A stretch of DNA of 56,386 nt from Chlamydiota bacterium (GCA_021772245.1 JAJFMH010000024.1:1-56386); one strand, 5' to 3'; positions 7,992 to 17,624 are shown, numbered from the stretch's first letter. Made by a program: numbers and translations. Notes: a model not told the origin generated them from the letters alone.

Positions 7992-10879
7992 TCTACTAAA
8001 ATTGCCATAGGTAATTTTCTACATATATCTTTTAAATAGAATGAACCAGGTTGACTACCCGTAATAAGGTCCGTCCAATCTGTATTTTCATACATTTTTG
8101 AAACGCAAATCTTGGTATCACACCAATCAACAACTTGATTTTTTAAGATTTTACTAAAAAATCTTCCAGCAATAAAGATCGCTTTTTTCCCATTGTCTTC
8201 TCTCATGAAAGCAATCACATGATTTTGCAACTTCCCTTCAATCTTTAAAGGTATATACTCCCCTTGCAAATATAGAGCTGGGTAATTTCTTCGATGATTT
8301 AACCCCAAATATGTAAGATAGAGCTTTATTAAACCTGTCGAAAAACTCTCTTGAATAAAAAAAACATCAGCGCCAATTTTTTCAGATTTCATCCTTTTTA
8401 GAAGATCAAATCGCTTTTCAAAATTAACACTTCTTCGATTATCAGGATCAACTAAACTATAGTTAAATAGCTCACAGCCCTGATATAGGTCAAAAACACC
8501 TGGAGACCCAAGTCTTACAATTAGTGCTGAAAGAGAGTTGTATTTACCTAGCAAATCCAGTCTTTCAAAAAAGGGCATAAAAGTGTTCCAAATCTCACAC
8601 TCTTTTTGGAAAAGTTTTTCTATTCCAACTGTGAGTTTTTTTTCTATTGCAAGATTGGGTTTCAGCCAATTTGAATGAATTTTTCCCTCTCTAAGAGATT
8701 TAACCATGTATGCACTAAGTCGCTTGCCAATATCTATCAAAGAATGTGTTTCTTCAAAAACACCCAGTAAATTTTGATAGAAAAAATAGGCTACATTTTT
8801 ATCTGGAAAAAGATTTCCAATCGTTGCTGTAACCACATTATGAAATTCATGTAGCCATTTGGAGAACTCATCTGGGATTTCACTTAATACGCAAAGCCTT
8901 GCCCGCATATCTTCTGAACGTTTTGTATCATGAGTAGAGTTGCATAAAAAACCAAAAGGAGTCTCTGTAAATCTCTCTTTATTTCTTTGATGGAACCCCT
9001 CAACATCTACCCCAAAAACATTTACATCTGATCCGACCTCATTCAAACAAAGCAAGCGATTATAAACATACAAAAGGGTGTCTTCATAACCCTTTGCCAT
9101 CACAGAAGGACTCAATTGCTGAAATCGCATTACAAAGTTTCTCACAATCTCTTTATAAGAACTTTCTTGTTTTGAAAAAGCCTGCATTAAAAACTCAAAA
9201 ACTGACTTTTTAATGGGAAGTTTTTCTAGGAATTTAAAAGTTTGCCTTATCACTTCCTCATCTTGCATATCTATAGAATGATTTTCTTTCGATAGATATG
9301 TCCTATACACTGGTAAACAGGCGAATAATTCGATGATCCCCTTTTCCAAATCACCTTTGGAAAAGGGGATTTCATGACCTGCAAATTGTATATACTTATA
9401 ACAATCGGATGAAAGGGTTTTGATTTCAGAGTGAAGATATTTAACTGCAAATGCTTTCTTAAAGGTGTATAAAAGCTCTAATGCATCCATTTTAGCGTCT
9501 ATGAACTCTTCATATAAAGTTGTAAACGCCTGATCATTTGAAGAGTCGACAAAGATTCCATTTAAATCTTTTAAAAATTCATAACCAACTGTTCCATTCA
9601 CAGACCAACTGGACTTTAATCTCTCACCCGATTCTAATATTTTTTCAACAATTATATAAGGCGCGTGATCTATACCAAATTCATATTCCCATATAATTTT
9701 CTTAAGAGCTATTAGATCTATTTTTTCATTTGGAAACTTCTCTTTATAAAAATACAAAAACAAATGGTATGTGCTATGGCGATATAACCATTTAAAAAAT
9801 ACTTTCGGCTCATAAAAACCATCTGGATGATCGATGCGAATTCCATCTATATATCCTTTGGCATATAACTCAAAAACAAACTTGTGATACTCCTCGAATA
9901 CATCTTCATCTGACATCCTGAGCGCTGGAAGATCATTAATATCAAAAAATCTTCGATAGTTAATGGTTTCATTGGCAAGTTGCCACTCTTCAAGCAGATA
10001 ATACTGTTTGGATAATAGGTTTTCAAAGCGGTCTTTATACAAATTATCTCTTTTACAAAAATTAGATATATTCTCATCTAGACCTTTTCGAAAAGATGGG
10101 TCTGATTGATATAGAGAAGCTATTTGAAGTTTTAACTCTTCACATTTTTGAAACCTCTCCACTTTATCAATATCTTGTTTCGCATCAAATTTGGAAATAG
10201 CTGTGACTTTTTCAAACAATTCATTCGCCCCTTTTTCTGGAAGAAAATAAGGCGAAGTTTCCATGGAAAGAGGGAGTTTTCCCTCTTTCCATATAAGATA
10301 AAACTCTCCATTTGCATGCTTTATTGTAAAAGCGTGGCTTTCCAAATAATCAGAAAGTGGTTTTTCTAAAATAGGAAGAAGAATCTTTTCATGTAGATGG
10401 GAACTACTGGGATAAAAGTGAATATCAAAAATTTTTGCGCAAAATGAATGCATACCATTTTCTAATACATCTTTCCACCAAAGGTTCTCGCAATCCCCTG
10501 CCATGTGATTGGATACTAAATCAAAGATAGAACCCATTTTATGCTGCTTTAGCTTTTTTGTGAGCTCTAAATACTCCCGATTCGATCCTATCTCTGGATT
10601 AATTACGTGAGGGTCTACAATATCGTAACCATGCAAACTCCCCGCCCTTGCTTTAAGATAAGGAGAAAGATAGAGGGCATCAATGTCTAAAGATCTAAGA
10701 TAAGAGATATTATGCAGCACATCTTGAAATCTAAAATCTTTATGTAGCTGTAAACGATACGTTGATACAGGTATTGTTATTTGTTTTGAGATAGACCCAA
10801 TAAAAGCATGTACAGATCTAATAGAGATATTTTTCTCAATCTCACTTTGCAAAACTCTCTTTTGAAATCCAAACTGCAT
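7988..10879 (-). CDS. treY: Malto-oligosyltrehalose synthase (GH13)
   Basis: Cytoplasmic enzyme that turns the reducing-end glucose of a maltodextrin into an alpha-1,1-linked trehalose unit. Seen: the opening IPVSTYRLQLHKDF (about residue 35), DALYLSPYLKARAGSLHGYD, DLVSNHMA, the catalytic nucleophile region DGIRIDHPDGFYEP, the acid/base YIIVEKIL, and the NSTHDTKRSEDMRARL motif near the C-terminal third. Length 963 aa is at the long end for the family. The ATG at 10879 has only a weak binding site, so the first 30 residues are uncertain. The usual partner TreZ is not in the window. A trehalase lies 15 kb away. Confidence 0.93.
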   Translation of the reverse strand: MQFGFQKRVLQSEIEKNISIRSVHAFIGSISKQITIPVSTYRLQLHKDFRFQDVLHNISYLRSLDIDALYLSPYLKARAGSLHGYDIVDPHVINPEIGSNREYLELTKKLKQHKMGSIFDLVSNHMAGDCENLWWKDVLENGMHSFCAKIFDIHFYPSSSHLHEKILLPILEKPLSDYLESHAFTIKHANGEFYLIWKEGKLPLSMETSPYFLPEKGANELFEKVTAISKFDAKQDIDKVERFQKCEELKLQIASLYQSDPSFRKGLDENISNFCKRDNLYKDRFENLLSKQYYLLEEWQLANETINYRRFFDINDLPALRMSDEDVFEEYHKFVFELYAKGYIDGIRIDHPDGFYEPKVFFKWLYRHSTYHLFLYFYKEKFPNEKIDLIALKKIIWEYEFGIDHAPYIIVEKILESGERLKSSWSVNGTVGYEFLKDLNGIFVDSSNDQAFTTLYEEFIDAKMDALELLYTFKKAFAVKYLHSEIKTLSSDCYKYIQFAGHEIPFSKGDLEKGIIELFACLPVYRTYLSKENHSIDMQDEEVIRQTFKFLEKLPIKKSVFEFLMQAFSKQESSYKEIVRNFVMRFQQLSPSVMAKGYEDTLLYVYNRLLCLNEVGSDVNVFGVDVEGFHQRNKERFTETPFGFLCNSTHDTKRSEDMRARLCVLSEIPDEFSKWLHEFHNVVTATIGNLFPDKNVAYFFYQNLLGVFEETHSLIDIGKRLSAYMVKSLREGKIHSNWLKPNLAIEKKLTVGIEKLFQKECEIWNTFMPFFERLDLLGKYNSLSALIVRLGSPGVFDLYQGCELFNYSLVDPDNRRSVNFEKRFDLLKRMKSEKIGADVFFIQESFSTGLIKLYLTYLGLNHRRNYPALYLQGEYIPLKIEGKLQNHVIAFMREDNGKKAIFIAGRFFSKILKNQVVDWCDTKICVSKMYENTDWTDLITGSQPGSFYLKDICRKLPMAILVD

Positions 10880-10991
10880 ATCGAAACTCTTTTAAATATT
10901 CTGCATACGATCAATACTCTCTTAGCGTCAAGCTCTTTTCAAAATATTTATCGAATTTTGAAATGAAACATAAATTTGGATATAAAACTCT

Positions 10992-11006
10992 TTGTCTTAT
11001 AGACAA
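10992..11006. repeat. Small palindrome upstream of mnmA
   Basis: TTGTCT-TAT-AGACAA, 6-bp arms, followed by an A tract, 45 bases before the mnmA ATG. Possible regulatory site; chance is not excluded. Confidence 0.35.
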
Positions 11007-11050
11007 AAAAGAAATAAAATAGGTCCTTAAAAAGAATTTAAGTAACAAAT

Positions 11051-12184
11051 ATGACAAATACCCACATTAAAATAGCAGTTGGCATGTCAGGTGGTGTCGA
11101 CTCTTCAGTTGTAGCCTATCTTTTAAAACAGAAAGGTTACGATGTTTTTGGAATCTTTATGAAAAACTGGGAAGAAAAAGACGAAAATGGAGAGTGCAGG
11201 TCAAAAAATGATTATGAGGATGTAGCTAGAGTTTGTGAACATATCGGCATTCCCTACTACAGCGTAAACTTTTGCAAAGAATATGAGGAAGATGTCTTCT
11301 CTCATTTTTTAGAGGAAATCCAAAAAGGATTTACCCCAAACCCTGATATTTTGTGTAATCGAGAAATCAAATTCAAGGCGCTACTTAATAAAGCTCTTTC
11401 ACTTGGAGCGAATTTCTTAGCAACCGGTCACTATGCCTCGATACAAGATATCGATGATAAAAAGGCTCTTTGCAAAGGGCTCGATAACACCAAAGACCAA
11501 AGTTATTTTCTCTATACTTTAAAAAGTAATCTTTTAGAAAAAATCCTTTTTCCACTTGGAAATATGGAAAAAAAGGAAGTTCGAAAAATAGCAAAAGAAA
11601 TTGATATCCCAGTGCATAGCAAAAAAGATAGTACCGGTATTTGCTTTATAGGCAAAAGAAATTTCAAAGATTTTCTGCATAACTATATTGCCTATAAAAA
11701 AGGCAGTTTCATTGATCTAGAGGGTAATGCTTTAGGAGAGCATCAAGGATCTGCATTCTATACGATTGGCCAGAGAAAAGGACTTGGAATTGGTGGCCCT
11801 GGAGATGCCTACTTTGTCGCATCAAAAGACATCAAAAATAATACCGTGACATTAGCACAAGGATCTGAGCATCCAGCGCTCTTTGCAAGTAAGCTAACTG
11901 CCACTGATATATCTTTTGTTGGAAATCTACCTATTGAATTTCCTGTGCGTTGCAAAGCTAAAATTAGATACAGACAAGTAGAGCAGCCCTGCACAATCGA
12001 AAAAATAGATGGAGATACTATTTTCGTATGCTTCGATGAACCGCAAAGAGCGATTACGCTTCGACAATCTATTGTGTTCTACATGGAAAATATTTGTCTT
12101 GGTGGAGCAATGATTGCATCTATAGGGGACACTCTTTGGGATTTAAAAATAAAGCGACGTCTAAAAAAAAGCAAAAATCATTAA
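11051..12184 (+). CDS. mnmA: tRNA-specific 2-thiouridylase MnmA
   Basis: Makes the 2-thio group of wobble U34 in tRNA-Lys/Glu/Gln, with ATP. Seen: the PP-loop GMSGGVDSSVVAYLL at residues 12-26, the nucleophile cysteine in NPDILCNREIKFKA, GHYAS, and the persulfide cysteine in DSTGICFIGKRNF; the GSAFYTIGQRKGLGIGG motif closes the catalytic domain. Length 377 aa is normal. Monocistronic, diverging from treY. It would act on the same wobble uridine as MnmM, whose gene is broken as read at the left edge. Confidence 0.96.
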   Translation: MTNTHIKIAVGMSGGVDSSVVAYLLKQKGYDVFGIFMKNWEEKDENGECRSKNDYEDVARVCEHIGIPYYSVNFCKEYEEDVFSHFLEEIQKGFTPNPDILCNREIKFKALLNKALSLGANFLATGHYASIQDIDDKKALCKGLDNTKDQSYFLYTLKSNLLEKILFPLGNMEKKEVRKIAKEIDIPVHSKKDSTGICFIGKRNFKDFLHNYIAYKKGSFIDLEGNALGEHQGSAFYTIGQRKGLGIGGPGDAYFVASKDIKNNTVTLAQGSEHPALFASKLTATDISFVGNLPIEFPVRCKAKIRYRQVEQPCTIEKIDGDTIFVCFDEPQRAITLRQSIVFYMENICLGGAMIASIGDTLWDLKIKRRLKKSKNH

Positions 12185-12243
12185 TTACATCAATCTGAAA
12201 CAACCGACTCTCCTCTAATAGATCACTTATTTCGTTAGAGCTT

Positions 12244-12273
12244 TTGTTCTTCTTTTCAAGAAAAGACTAGTAT
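12244..12273 (+). promoter_or_regulatory. Promoter with embedded palindrome upstream of the SnoaL-like gene
   Basis: TTGTTC (12244-12249), 18 bp, TAGTAT (12268-12273). The spacer holds a perfect 7-2-7 palindrome TCTTTTC-AA-GAAAAGA at 12251-12266, a possible operator. Confidence 0.4.
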
Positions 12274-12310
12274 GTCATAGAAAGTAGAAAGGGAAAACAG
12301 GAGTGTTATC

Positions 12311-12829
12311 ATGAAAGTATTTATTCTTTCTATATTGTGTCTTTTTGCATCAAGTGTGATGGCCGAAGAAGAACTTGCAAATATCTTTACCCCAAGTAGT
12401 GGTTATAATCCCAAAGAGATTGTTTATGATTATGTGGAAGCCTTCGAGGAAAATGATCAGGATAAACTTAAGGATGTTCTTGCAAGTGGCTACAAAGTAG
12501 TTGATTTAGATCCAATTTATTCCAGGTATCAAGATAAACACGATGAACTTGGAATCGATATTTTAACAAGGGCAAATGCTATGCAAAAAGCTCTTCCAAA
12601 ATTCAGCCTAAAAGTCGTCGAAGCCGTTTGGGAAGGAAGCACAGTTGTCGCTGTCATGAATCTAGATGGAACTATGAGAGGCACATTTTTAGGTGTAAAA
12701 CCAGATGGTCAGCAGGTATCGATGAAAATTGTATCTATTTTTACAATTCGAGATGGAAAAATAACTGAGATCCAAGAGATGTGGAATGAATACTCTGTCA
12801 TGAAACAAATCGGATATATTGCACTCTAA
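12311..12829 (+). CDS. Exported SnoaL/NTF2-like protein
   Basis: 172 aa with a clear signal peptide (residues 1-18, cleavage after VMA). The mature part fits the SnoaL-like NTF2 cone fold: YDYVEAFEENDQDKLKDVLA at the N-terminus, a middle segment with MRGTFLGVKPDG, and KIVSIFTIRDGKITEIQEMW near the end, which is the family's typical closing strand pair. Members range from polyketide cyclases to binding proteins without catalysis, so no reaction is proposed. A ribosome binding site AGGAG lies seven bases before the ATG. Its stop overlaps the start of the symporter fusion by one base (TAATG), so the two are cotranslated and may work together in the periplasm. Confidence 0.8.
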   Translation: MKVFILSILCLFASSVMAEEELANIFTPSSGYNPKEIVYDYVEAFEENDQDKLKDVLASGYKVVDLDPIYSRYQDKHDELGIDILTRANAMQKALPKFSLKVVEAVWEGSTVVAVMNLDGTMRGTFLGVKPDGQQVSMKIVSIFTIRDGKITEIQEMWNEYSVMKQIGYIAL

Positions 12830-14967
12830 TGAAAATATCGCAAGGGTATCAAATTCTCATTGGCATTGGCGTTGGAATAGTTCTTGGATTATTTTTGGGT
12901 CCCATCTGCTCTATTTTCAAACCTATTGGAGATGCATTTATCATGTTTATCCAAATGGTGGTCTTGCCCTATATCCCCTGCTCTATTATTCATGGACTAG
13001 GTTCCACAAAGCCAAGTGTTGCTAAACAACTCTTTAAAAAAGGTTGGGCATTTTTACTTCTGCTATGGGGCCTTGTTCTATCCTCCATATTTTTAATTAA
13101 CCAACTTTTTGTTATAAAGTCACCCTACTTAGTATCCACAACCAAAAATTCATCGTTTGATCGAAACTTTTTGAAATATATTGTTCCAGAAAATCCTATT
13201 TATGACTTAGCAAATAACATCGTTCCAGCTGTTGCTATTTTTGGGATATTAATTGGAATTGCAGTGATGCATTTAGAGCATAAAGAACCTCTTATCTCTT
13301 TTTTAGAAAGAGTCAATAACACTATTGAAATGATTCTAAAAGGAATCACAAAAGTTGCACCCATTGGCATATCAGCACTTTTTGCTTTTGCTGTTGGAAC
13401 AATTGAAATGGGAACTCTTGTCAAACTTTCTATTTATGTTCTGCCACTCATAGCACTTGTATTTTTATTTGTTTTTTGGGCACTCCCTGCTGTTTTGATG
13501 AGTTTTACTCCACTTCGATATAAGGAAATTATTGGTGAGTTTAAAACAGGCTGTATGCTTGCCTTTATGATTGGATCGCCAAGTATTGCAATCCCCTACT
13601 TAAACCGATGTATCAAAAAATACGCTGATAAGTATCACATTCATGATAAGGAACTCCATAGCGCCTCTCAGACTATTGTACCCATTTCTTATACGTTTAC
13701 GCAACTCGGGTCACTGCTCATTCTTTTTTATATCATGTTTCTCTCTTTCTATTATGGCCTACCCATAAATATGACAGAGAGAATATTAATTTTTCTAATC
13801 TCAATACCAATGTCATTTGGAGGCCATGAACTGTCTCTGAATTCAATTACGTTTTTAACCAAAGAGCTACAATTTCCAAGTGGAAGTATTTCAATCTATG
13901 ATCAAACATCCATGGTTACCGAAAATTTTTTAGTACTCTTAAGTGTAGCTAGCATGATCACCTTTTCAATTCTACTACTTCTTGGGTACTACAAAAAGTT
14001 AAGGATTCATTTAGGGCATCTGTTCAAGCACTTAGCTTTATTTTTTGTAATAGTAACAGGTCTTATTTACTTTAGTAAAAATATTGTCCGAGATGATTTG
14101 TCACCAGCTATTTCCAGTAAAGATTTAAGTGTCCAAGAAATTTATCCCAATGATGTCCCTACAACCATTTCAAAACAAACTGTATATGGCATGGGTCCAG
14201 TCGATCAGCAAGAAGATCGAATTCTTACAAACATATTAAGAAAACGAAAAATAAGAGTTGGTTACTACCCAAATATCCCCCCCTTCTCTTACTTTAATAA
14301 GCAGGGGCAACTTGCAGGCTACAATATTGCCTTTGCATATAAACTGGCGCATGATCTCAACTGCTCCATCGAATTTATTCCCTTCGAGTTCCAAACGATG
14401 CAACAGGATTTACAAACGAACCAATTCGATATTGCGATGGCCCCCGTGCAACTTTCTACAAATGTAATGCGTGATATTGCCTTTACAGAATACTACCTCA
14501 CATCGCCAGTCGTTCTTGTAGTAAAAAGAGAGAAACAAGACCTCTTTACAAACTTAGATGAAGTGAAGAAAAATCCCAACCTAAGTATTGCAGGATTTAT
14601 TAACTATTTTAAAATTGCAAAAGAGAGTTTTCCATTAGCTAAACACGTAGAAATCACGACAATTGAAGGTCTTAAAAAACTACCTGTAGAAGCTTTTGTT
14701 TGGTCAAAAATAGAAGCTGTAGCATTCGCTCGAGAAAATAAAAATTTCGTTGTAGTCGAATATGGTCAAAAACTTGGAAATGAATACTTTTCCTATCCGG
14801 TAAAGGTTGGCGCTGATCACTTTAGAGGCTTTTTAAATCAATGGCTTACACTCCAACAAAATATTGGTTTTACAGATAAGCAGTATGACTACTGGATGGA
14901 TGGAGAAATCCCTCAAACAAAAACTCCTAGATGGAGTATCATACGTAATGTGTTTCATCTAAATTAG
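12829..14967 (+). CDS. DAACS-type symporter fused to an amino-acid-binding (SBP_bac_3) domain
   Basis: 712 aa. Residues 1 to about 430 resemble the GltP/DctA dicarboxylate/amino acid:cation symporter fold: eight or so hydrophobic segments, GSPSIAIPYLNRCIKK in place of the usual serine-rich re-entrant loop, and FGGHELSLNS and YDQTSMVTENFLVL in the C-terminal core. The family's NMDGT motif is absent; VPISYTFTQLGS sits at its position. From about residue 465 a family 3 solute-binding domain follows (RKIRVGYYPNIPPFSY, GYNIAFAYKLA, FDIAMAPVQLS, AFTEYYLTSPVVLVV). After the last membrane segment this domain should be periplasmic. Likely takes up an acidic or polar amino acid or dicarboxylate, with tethered substrate capture; substrate is inference. 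Confidence 0.85.
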   Translation: MKISQGYQILIGIGVGIVLGLFLGPICSIFKPIGDAFIMFIQMVVLPYIPCSIIHGLGSTKPSVAKQLFKKGWAFLLLLWGLVLSSIFLINQLFVIKSPYLVSTTKNSSFDRNFLKYIVPENPIYDLANNIVPAVAIFGILIGIAVMHLEHKEPLISFLERVNNTIEMILKGITKVAPIGISALFAFAVGTIEMGTLVKLSIYVLPLIALVFLFVFWALPAVLMSFTPLRYKEIIGEFKTGCMLAFMIGSPSIAIPYLNRCIKKYADKYHIHDKELHSASQTIVPISYTFTQLGSLLILFYIMFLSFYYGLPINMTERILIFLISIPMSFGGHELSLNSITFLTKELQFPSGSISIYDQTSMVTENFLVLLSVASMITFSILLLLGYYKKLRIHLGHLFKHLALFFVIVTGLIYFSKNIVRDDLSPAISSKDLSVQEIYPNDVPTTISKQTVYGMGPVDQQEDRILTNILRKRKIRVGYYPNIPPFSYFNKQGQLAGYNIAFAYKLAHDLNCSIEFIPFEFQTMQQDLQTNQFDIAMAPVQLSTNVMRDIAFTEYYLTSPVVLVVKREKQDLFTNLDEVKKNPNLSIAGFINYFKIAKESFPLAKHVEITTIEGLKKLPVEAFVWSKIEAVAFARENKNFVVVEYGQKLGNEYFSYPVKVGADHFRGFLNQWLTLQQNIGFTDKQYDYWMDGEIPQTKTPRWSIIRNVFHLN

Positions 14968-14976
14968 AGCCCTCTT

Positions 14977-15795
14977 ATGAAAAAACGTATTTTTACAATA
15001 GCAACGCTTCTTTGTTTTGCTTTTTGTAGCTCTTTTTTGGCATATCTTTATTTTAATCAAGATAACATGCTCTTTTTTGCTGAAACCACTCCCAAAGAAT
15101 ATACCTACTCGTATAAAGAAAAATTTGACGAAGTCTATCTCGACACTCCCGATGGCGCCTGTATTCATGCCCTTCATTTTCAAGTAAAGAATCCAAAAGG
15201 AGTAATTTTATATTTTCATGGTAGAGCCTCTAATCTAGAAACATACTGGGGTCGAGTTGGTAAGGTCTTTACTAAAAGAGGTTATGATATCTTCATTGCA
15301 GACTATCGTGGCTTTGGCAAAAGCACCGGACTACGCACTGAGCAAACCATGCTAAGTGACGCCGTTTTGCAATATGAGCATCTCCTGACCAAATATGATA
15401 AAAAAGACATCTCTTTGTATGGAAGATCTCTTGGAACTGGTATTGCAACATATGTTGCATCAAACTTCGACGCAAAGCAGCTTTTTTTAGAAGCTCCGTA
15501 TTTAAGTATGTTAGATTTAGCAAATCGCAAGTTTTCACTAGTTCCTAAATTTCTGGTCAAAAAAATTCTAAACTATCCACTCCATTTAGATCAGTGGATT
15601 ACAGATGTATCCTGCCCCATTTATATATTTCATGGAACATGTGATGGTTTGATCCCCTATGCATGTAGTGAAGAGCTATTTCAAATCTGCCCAGATAATG
15701 CTGCCTCATCCCTTATCACAATACAGGGTGGTGAGCACAATAACTTATTTCACTTTCCCGAATACAACAAAGCGATAGATAAAGCCCTTTTATAA
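14977..15795 (+). CDS. Membrane-anchored alpha/beta hydrolase (ABHD13/Bem46-like)
   Basis: 272 aa. Residues 5-25 form an N-terminal hydrophobic anchor or uncleaved signal. Seen: oxyanion region ILYFHGRASNLETYWG, IADYRGFGKSTG, the nucleophile elbow SLYGRSLGTG, FLEAPY, the acid-containing IFHGTCDGLIPY, and the catalytic histidine in GGEHNNLFHF. This order is that of the Bem46/ABHD13 serine hydrolases, usually of unknown substrate (esters or acyl groups). It starts nine bases after the symporter fusion and is probably in the same operon. Active site would face the periplasm if the anchor is oriented as usual. Confidence 0.85.
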   Translation: MKKRIFTIATLLCFAFCSSFLAYLYFNQDNMLFFAETTPKEYTYSYKEKFDEVYLDTPDGACIHALHFQVKNPKGVILYFHGRASNLETYWGRVGKVFTKRGYDIFIADYRGFGKSTGLRTEQTMLSDAVLQYEHLLTKYDKKDISLYGRSLGTGIATYVASNFDAKQLFLEAPYLSMLDLANRKFSLVPKFLVKKILNYPLHLDQWITDVSCPIYIFHGTCDGLIPYACSEELFQICPDNAASSLITIQGGEHNNLFHFPEYNKAIDKALL

Positions 15796-15841
15796 ATTCC
15801 AGGTGTGAACATATGGTGTTGCAATGGCAATACTATATAAG

Positions 15842-16861
15842 CTATCCGACTGTAATATTTACAGCAGATCCTATAATGCGAAGAGAATCCATGAGCTCCT
15901 CAAACTCTTTAGGACTGATCGTTTGGTCCTTGTCAGAAAGGGCTTTTTCAGGTGTTGGATGCATCTCAATCATCATGCCGTCGCAACCAGCGGCAAGACT
16001 CGCTCTTGCAACAGCTGGAACGATATCTCGTATTCCAGTTCCATGAGATGGATCTGCAATGATTGGCAGATGAGAAAGCTTTGCAAGAATTGGAATGGCT
16101 GCTACATCGAAAGTGTTTCTGCTGTAAGATTCAAAGGTTCTAATCCCTCTTTCACACAGCATGATATTTTGATTACCTCTTTCGAGTAAATACTCAGCAG
16201 ACATAAGCAGGTCTTTATATGTTGCGCTCAGCCCCCTTTTTAAGAAAATGGCCTTGTCTGATTTGCCAAGCTTCTTAAGAAGAGAAAAGTTTTGCATATT
16301 ACGAGCGCCAACTTGCAAGATATCAGCATATTTAGAAATAAGCTCGATTTGATCTCCATCCATTACTTCAGTAATCACAAGTAGCCCATATTTATCAGCT
16401 GCCTCTCGAATATAGCGAAGCCCCTCTTCTCCAAGTCCTTGAAAAGAGTAGGGAGAAGTTCTTGGTTTAAAGGCGCCGCCTCGTAATATTTTTACATTTT
16501 GAGAAGCTACAATTTTTGCGCACTCCATAATTTGATCTTTGGATTCAATCGAACATGGTCCAACCATCATAGCAAGTTCTTGAGATCCAATTTTGACGCC
16601 ATTAATATCAATCACTGTTTTCTTCTTTTGGTACTCTCTAGAAGCTAGTTTATAGGGATGAGAAAACTGCAATACTTTTTCAACAAAGGGAAGTTTTTCA
16701 AACTCCTCAGCTTTGATTTCATTTTGTGAAGAATTTACAAGAGAAAGCGATGTTTTATTTTCATGAACAGTTCTATGCACATCAAAACCCATCCACATTA
16801 GTTTCTGAACTAAGGCATCTACATCTTTTGGTGTTGCTTTTTCTTGAAGTATGAGTAACAT
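15842..16861 (-). CDS. aroF: DAHP synthase, type I-beta, with N-terminal regulatory-like domain
   Basis: Condenses phosphoenolpyruvate and erythrose-4-phosphate, the first step towards chorismate. Seen: residues 1-70 form a ferredoxin-like domain as in Thermotoga-type enzymes (MLLILQEKATPKDVDALV), then MVGPCSIES, LRGGAFKPRTSPYSFQGLG, EVMDGDQI, QVGARNMQNFSLL, FLKRG, CERGIRTFE, ADPSHGTG and EMHPTPEKALSD. Length 339 aa is normal. It starts four bases after trpA ends and is the last gene of the trp run, so it should be made when tryptophan is short. The other shikimate genes are not in the window. Gene name within aroF/G/H is arbitrary. Confidence 0.93.
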   Translation of the reverse strand: MLLILQEKATPKDVDALVQKLMWMGFDVHRTVHENKTSLSLVNSSQNEIKAEEFEKLPFVEKVLQFSHPYKLASREYQKKKTVIDINGVKIGSQELAMMVGPCSIESKDQIMECAKIVASQNVKILRGGAFKPRTSPYSFQGLGEEGLRYIREAADKYGLLVITEVMDGDQIELISKYADILQVGARNMQNFSLLKKLGKSDKAIFLKRGLSATYKDLLMSAEYLLERGNQNIMLCERGIRTFESYSRNTFDVAAIPILAKLSHLPIIADPSHGTGIRDIVPAVARASLAAGCDGMMIEMHPTPEKALSDKDQTISPKEFEELMDSLRIIGSAVNITVG

Positions 16862-16865
16862 CTAT

Positions 16866-17624
16866 TTACCTTGGGTCTAAACTTTTAGTGAGACTTGTCA
16901 TCGCAGCTTTTACAAGCTTTTTTTCCATTGCATCAACAAATAGGGAACCTACTATAAATCCATCTGCAATTTCTAGGACTATTTTTGCCATTTCCTTACT
17001 TTTTATTCCAAAACCAATGCCAATTGGTTTGTCAGTAATTTTTTTTATCATTGAAACTTTATCTTCTAAATCAGTGGGAAGTTTATCTTTTACGCCTGTT
17101 GTTCCTTTTTGACAGGCGTAATATATAAACCCCGAGGATTCTTGTGCAATTTTCTCTTGTCGTAATGCGGTTGTAGATGGCGCTACAACAAAAATCATGT
17201 CTAAAGAGGCATCTTGGATGCTTTTTTTTATTTCTTCAGATTCCTCCGGGGGCAAATCAACAATCAAAAAACCATCTACGCCAGCTTGTTTAGCTTTTAG
17301 TAAAAAATCCTGAAAGCCTTTTCGAATCGGATTGAAGTAACTAAACAAAATAATTGGAGTATCAGATTGCTTCTTAATTTCAGAAACCATATGGAGTACA
17401 TCTTCTTTTGTAATCGAATGAGTAAGCGCTCTTTGCATTCCCTTTTGAATAACTGGCCCATCTGCGATGGGATCTGAAAAAGGAATGCCTATTTCTAGAA
17501 TATCTACTCCCCCTTCGATCATTGCTAGAGCCATTTCAGTTGCGTACTTGATTCCACCATCACCTGCTACCAGGTACCCTACGAAGGCTTTTTTCCTTGC
17601 AAAAACATCGCGTATTTTACTCAT
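16866..17624 (-). CDS. trpA: Tryptophan synthase alpha subunit
   Basis: Cleaves indole-3-glycerol phosphate to indole and passes it to TrpB. Seen: ILEIGIPFSDPIADGPVIQ with both catalytic acids (Glu and Asp) in place, DLPPEESEEI, FVVAPSTT, FIYYACQKGTTG and the phosphate loop GFGIKSKE plus GFIVGSLFVDAM. 252 aa, slightly shorter than the E. coli 268 aa. The ATG at 17624 overlaps the trpB stop by four bases (ATGA), which implies coupled translation. No sign of decay; unlike some genital Chlamydia strains all active-site residues remain. Confidence 0.96.
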   Translation of the reverse strand: MSKIRDVFARKKAFVGYLVAGDGGIKYATEMALAMIEGGVDILEIGIPFSDPIADGPVIQKGMQRALTHSITKEDVLHMVSEIKKQSDTPIILFSYFNPIRKGFQDFLLKAKQAGVDGFLIVDLPPEESEEIKKSIQDASLDMIFVVAPSTTALRQEKIAQESSGFIYYACQKGTTGVKDKLPTDLEDKVSMIKKITDKPIGIGFGIKSKEMAKIVLEIADGFIVGSLFVDAMEKKLVKAAMTSLTKSLDPR

